The position numbers and the translations under genes were made by a program. A stretch of 64,000 bases of DNA from Caulobacter sp. Root343 (GTDB lineage: Bacteria > Pseudomonadota > Alphaproteobacteria > Caulobacterales > Caulobacteraceae). The notes under the pieces are model-generated. The model had not been told where the DNA came from. It made no database searches and worked only from the letters and a program-made list of their open reading frames with translations. Positions 62,078 through 64,000 of this stretch are shown piece by piece (positions within the stretch are counted from its first letter, which is position 1; each line of letters opens with the position of its first letter). The stretch is taken from NCBI RefSeq assembly GCF_001425745.1, contig NZ_LMDF01000005.1, positions 418,829 to 482,828 on the forward strand. The letters are read 5' to 3'.

Positions 62078-63652
62078 CTACTTCGCCGGGTCCAGGCCGA
62101 TCACGGTCACCGAGTGCGGCGGCAGCTCGAGCACCGCGGCCTTGCCGCTGGCCTTCACGGCGATCGGCTTGGGCGCCACCCGGGTGGGGGCCTCGAACGT
62201 GTTGAAGCTGCCCATCTGGTCGCCGGACAAGGTCTCGCCCTTGGCGCCCGCCGCGACATAGCCGGCCACGGCGGCGTCGATGCGCAGCGGCTGGTTAGGA
62301 TCCAGGTTGGTCAGGGACAGCCACAGCTTGCCGTCCTTGCCGACCGCGGCGACGGCGTCCAGGCGCGGCAGGCTGACGTCGCCCGCCTTGTAAGTCCCAG
62401 CGTCGTAGGCCAGCGGCACGAACCGGGCGTCCTGGAACGGCGTGTACATCCGGAACACGTGATAGGTCGGCGTCAGCAGCATCTTCTCGCCGCTGGTCAG
62501 GACCATGGCCTGCAGGACGTTGACCATCTGGGCGACGTTGGCGCCCTTCACCCGGTCGGCGTGGCGCGCGAAGATGTTGAGGTTCAGGGCCGCGACGATG
62601 GCGTCGCGTTGGGTGCTCTGCTGATAGAGCGACGAGCCGGGCGCGCCGTCCTCGACCTTGAACCAGGTCCCCCACTCGTCGACGAACAGGCCGACCTTCT
62701 TCTCGGGGTCGTACTTGTCCATGATCGCGACGTGCTTGCTGACCAGCTCCTCCATCCACAGGGTGGTCTTCAGCAGGGATGCGTACTTGGCCTCGTCGAA
62801 GCCGGTCGCCTGCTCGCTGGCCTTGGGCCAGGTGTAGCTGTGCAGGGAAAGGCCATCGATGTCCCAGCTCCACACCTTCTTGGACCAGGCCTGCATCACC
62901 GTCTCGGTCCAGGCGTAGTCGTCGCGGTCGGGGCCGACCGCGATCTTCAGCATCTTCTGGTCGCCGGTCTTCTGGGCCGGGTTGTAGTTCTTGGCGAAGT
63001 TCGAGAACCGCCGCATGTCGTGGACGTATTCGGCGGCCGTCATCGAGCCGCCGCAGCCCCAGGACTCGTTGCCCAGGCCCAGCATCGCCACCGTGTAAGG
63101 CTTGTCGCGGCCATTGGCGGCCCGCAGCTTGCCCAGCTCGGTCGGCTGGTCGGTGGTCATGTATTCCAGCCAGTCGGCCGCTTCCTGCGGCGTCCCCGCC
63201 CCGACATTCACCGAGACATAGGCCCGCGACCCGATCTGGTCGACGAAGTCCATGAATTCGTGAGTGCCGAACGCGTTGGTCTCCAGAACGCCGCCCCAGC
63301 TGGAATTGATCGTCGCCGGGCGATCCTTCCCGACGCCCTTCTTCCAGTGGTACTCGTCGGCGTAGCAGCCGCCCGGCCAGCGGACGTTCGGGATCTTCAG
63401 CGCCTTCAGGGCTCCGACGACGTCGTTGCGGACGCCGCGGGTGTTGGGGATCTTCGAATCCGGCCCGACCCAAACGCCTTCGTAGACGCCGCGGCCAAGG
63501 TGCTCGGCGAATTGTCCGAGTATATTCCTATTGATGACCGGGCCGGGCTTGGCGGCATCCGCCGTCACGGTGATCTCGGGCGTGGCGGCCTGGGCGGAAA
63601 GCGCCATCGCGGCGGCGATGACAAGCGGCGCGGCGAACCCAAACGGCCTCAT
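62078..63652 (-). CDS. GH51 alpha-L-arabinofuranosidase, exported
   Basis: 524 residues. Signal peptide MRPFGFAAPLVIAAAMALSA to AQA. GH51 motifs: NILGQFAEHLGRGVYEGVWV, VRWPGGCYADEYHWKKGVG, acid/base E196 in LGLGNESWGCGG and nucleophile E326 in FVDEWGTWFKVEDG. A C-terminal beta sandwich ends LPPHSVTVIGLDPAK. It removes L-arabinose side chains from hemicellulose. First gene of the minus-strand operon with GH43; promoter and operator at 63695-63754. Confidence 0.95.
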   Translation of the reverse strand: MRPFGFAAPLVIAAAMALSAQAATPEITVTADAAKPGPVINRNILGQFAEHLGRGVYEGVWVGPDSKIPNTRGVRNDVVGALKALKIPNVRWPGGCYADEYHWKKGVGKDRPATINSSWGGVLETNAFGTHEFMDFVDQIGSRAYVSVNVGAGTPQEAADWLEYMTTDQPTELGKLRAANGRDKPYTVAMLGLGNESWGCGGSMTAAEYVHDMRRFSNFAKNYNPAQKTGDQKMLKIAVGPDRDDYAWTETVMQAWSKKVWSWDIDGLSLHSYTWPKASEQATGFDEAKYASLLKTTLWMEELVSKHVAIMDKYDPEKKVGLFVDEWGTWFKVEDGAPGSSLYQQSTQRDAIVAALNLNIFARHADRVKGANVAQMVNVLQAMVLTSGEKMLLTPTYHVFRMYTPFQDARFVPLAYDAGTYKAGDVSLPRLDAVAAVGKDGKLWLSLTNLDPNQPLRIDAAVAGYVAAGAKGETLSGDQMGSFNTFEAPTRVAPKPIAVKASGKAAVLELPPHSVTVIGLDPAK

Positions 63653-63694
63653 GACGATTTCCGATCCCTAGTGTTTTTGTCTGACTATTTGCAG

Positions 63695-63754
63695 CCTAAA
63701 TGGCAGCGGTGGGCGATTGTCAAGATCGAGACACGAATAATGATATCGTTATCA
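63695..63754 (-). promoter_or_regulatory. Candidate GH51-GH43 operon promoter and operator
   Basis: On the minus strand TTGACA (63723-63718) is a perfect -35 box; TTTAGG at 63700-63695 would be a weak -10 at 17 bases spacing. Upstream, TGATATCGTTATCA at 63741-63754 has 5-bp complementary arms (TGATA/TATCA), a LacI-type operator shape, as expected for sugar-responsive control. Roles are inferred. Confidence 0.5.
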
Positions 63755-63760
63755 CAAATC

Positions 63761-64000
63761 CCTCTCTCATCGAGAGAGGGAGGGGCCCGCCGCCGGCAGG
63801 CGGTGGGAGGGTGAGAGGTTACACTCTCTCAGAATGAAGTTCGGGGGAGGACTAAGGGCGGCGCACGCGGCGTCCAGGCGAGGGTTCGCCCGCGCCTCGC
63901 TGCAAGCATCTTGAACTGAATGGAGGCTTTCCGGCTGGCGGTGAAACCTCTCACCCTCCCACCGCTACGCGGCGGGCCCCTCCCTCTCTCTCAGAGAGAG
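63761..64000. repeat. Large foldback element at the window edge
   Basis: GAGGGAGGGGCCCGCCGC and GGTGGGAGGGTGAGAGGTT at 63773-63820 reappear as their reverse complement at about 63945-63993 (AACCTCTCACCCTCCCACCG...GCGGCGGGCCCCTCCCTC). Arms of about 49 bases flank a 124-base spacer. The element may continue past the window end. Confidence 0.8.

Larger units (their letters stand above)
63653..64000. other. Gap upstream of the GH51 gene to the window edge
   Basis: It holds the candidate GH51 promoter and operator near 63695-63754 and a large foldback element from about 63761 to the edge. Short frames here (for example part of a plus-strand frame reaching 63814) are antisense to the GH51 gene and not credible genes. 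Confidence 0.6.

Overview
The window is about 64 kb of GC-rich alphaproteobacterial chromosome, almost certainly from Caulobacter or a very close relative. The main evidence is a 231-residue CtrA master cell-cycle regulator with the phospho-acceptor at D51 and a C-terminus ending in two alanines. A fliI-fliJ flagellar export pair, a bactofilin, GANTC methylation sites upstream of ctrA and fliI, a large TonB-dependent receptor and xylan/arabinan hydrolases fit the same lineage. Most of the window is ordinary core chromosome. I found no tRNA, rRNA, CRISPR array, prophage or transposase.

Layout. 1-2.5 kb: 3' part of uvrB and two hypothetical genes. 2.6-5.6 kb: an AT-richer island with one 858-codon gene whose C-terminus joins a four-cysteine zinc ribbon to a PD-(D/E)XK nuclease-like core; this is the best candidate for an undescribed system. 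5.6-7.6 kb: DUF2199 and GNAT genes, then three small XRE regulators, two of them divergent around a palindromic operator candidate. 7.7-12.5 kb: nitronate monooxygenase, a tandem array of four LprI/DUF1311 secreted proteins (five modules), an AhpD-like protein and accA. 12.7-20.9 kb: P450, OsmC, CoA-ester lyase, MscS channel, outer-membrane protein, aldo/keto reductase, VOC and PhnA-like proteins. 21-28.7 kb: xerD with a coupled secreted protein, aroK-aroB, a CBS/CorC membrane protein, and an HWE histidine kinase with its single-domain response regulator. 29-38.5 kb: TonB receptor with a strong terminator, cdd, bolA, a J-domain protein, lipase, PAP2 phosphatase, RcnB-like protein and cobS. 38.3-43.8 kb: a 48-residue membrane protein, an aspartyl protease-PDZ protein, a bactofilin, small periplasmic proteins and CheW. 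43.8-51.3 kb: Zn-alcohol dehydrogenase, phospholipase C, M20 peptidase, EamA transporter and M23 peptidase. 51.5-56.6 kb: ctrA, a LytTR membrane regulator, an alpha/beta hydrolase and fliI-fliJ. 56.5-63.7 kb: GH10 xylanase, a methyltransferase, a MASE1 hybrid kinase, a tautomerase and a GH51-GH43 arabinan operon.

A second theme is the intergenic DNA. Many gene ends carry long foldback repeats that fall into several families: a GTCATCCCGG family (four copies, two nearly identical), a CTCTCCCC...GGGGAGAAGG family (two copies), a CCTCCCC family (two copies in opposite orientation at convergent gene ends, with shorter relatives), and single perfect inverted repeats with arms of up to 30 bp. Several overlap stop codons or sit just before ribosome binding sites.

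All functional calls come from reading motifs in the translated sequence. No database search was run, so hypothetical means that I did not recognise the protein.
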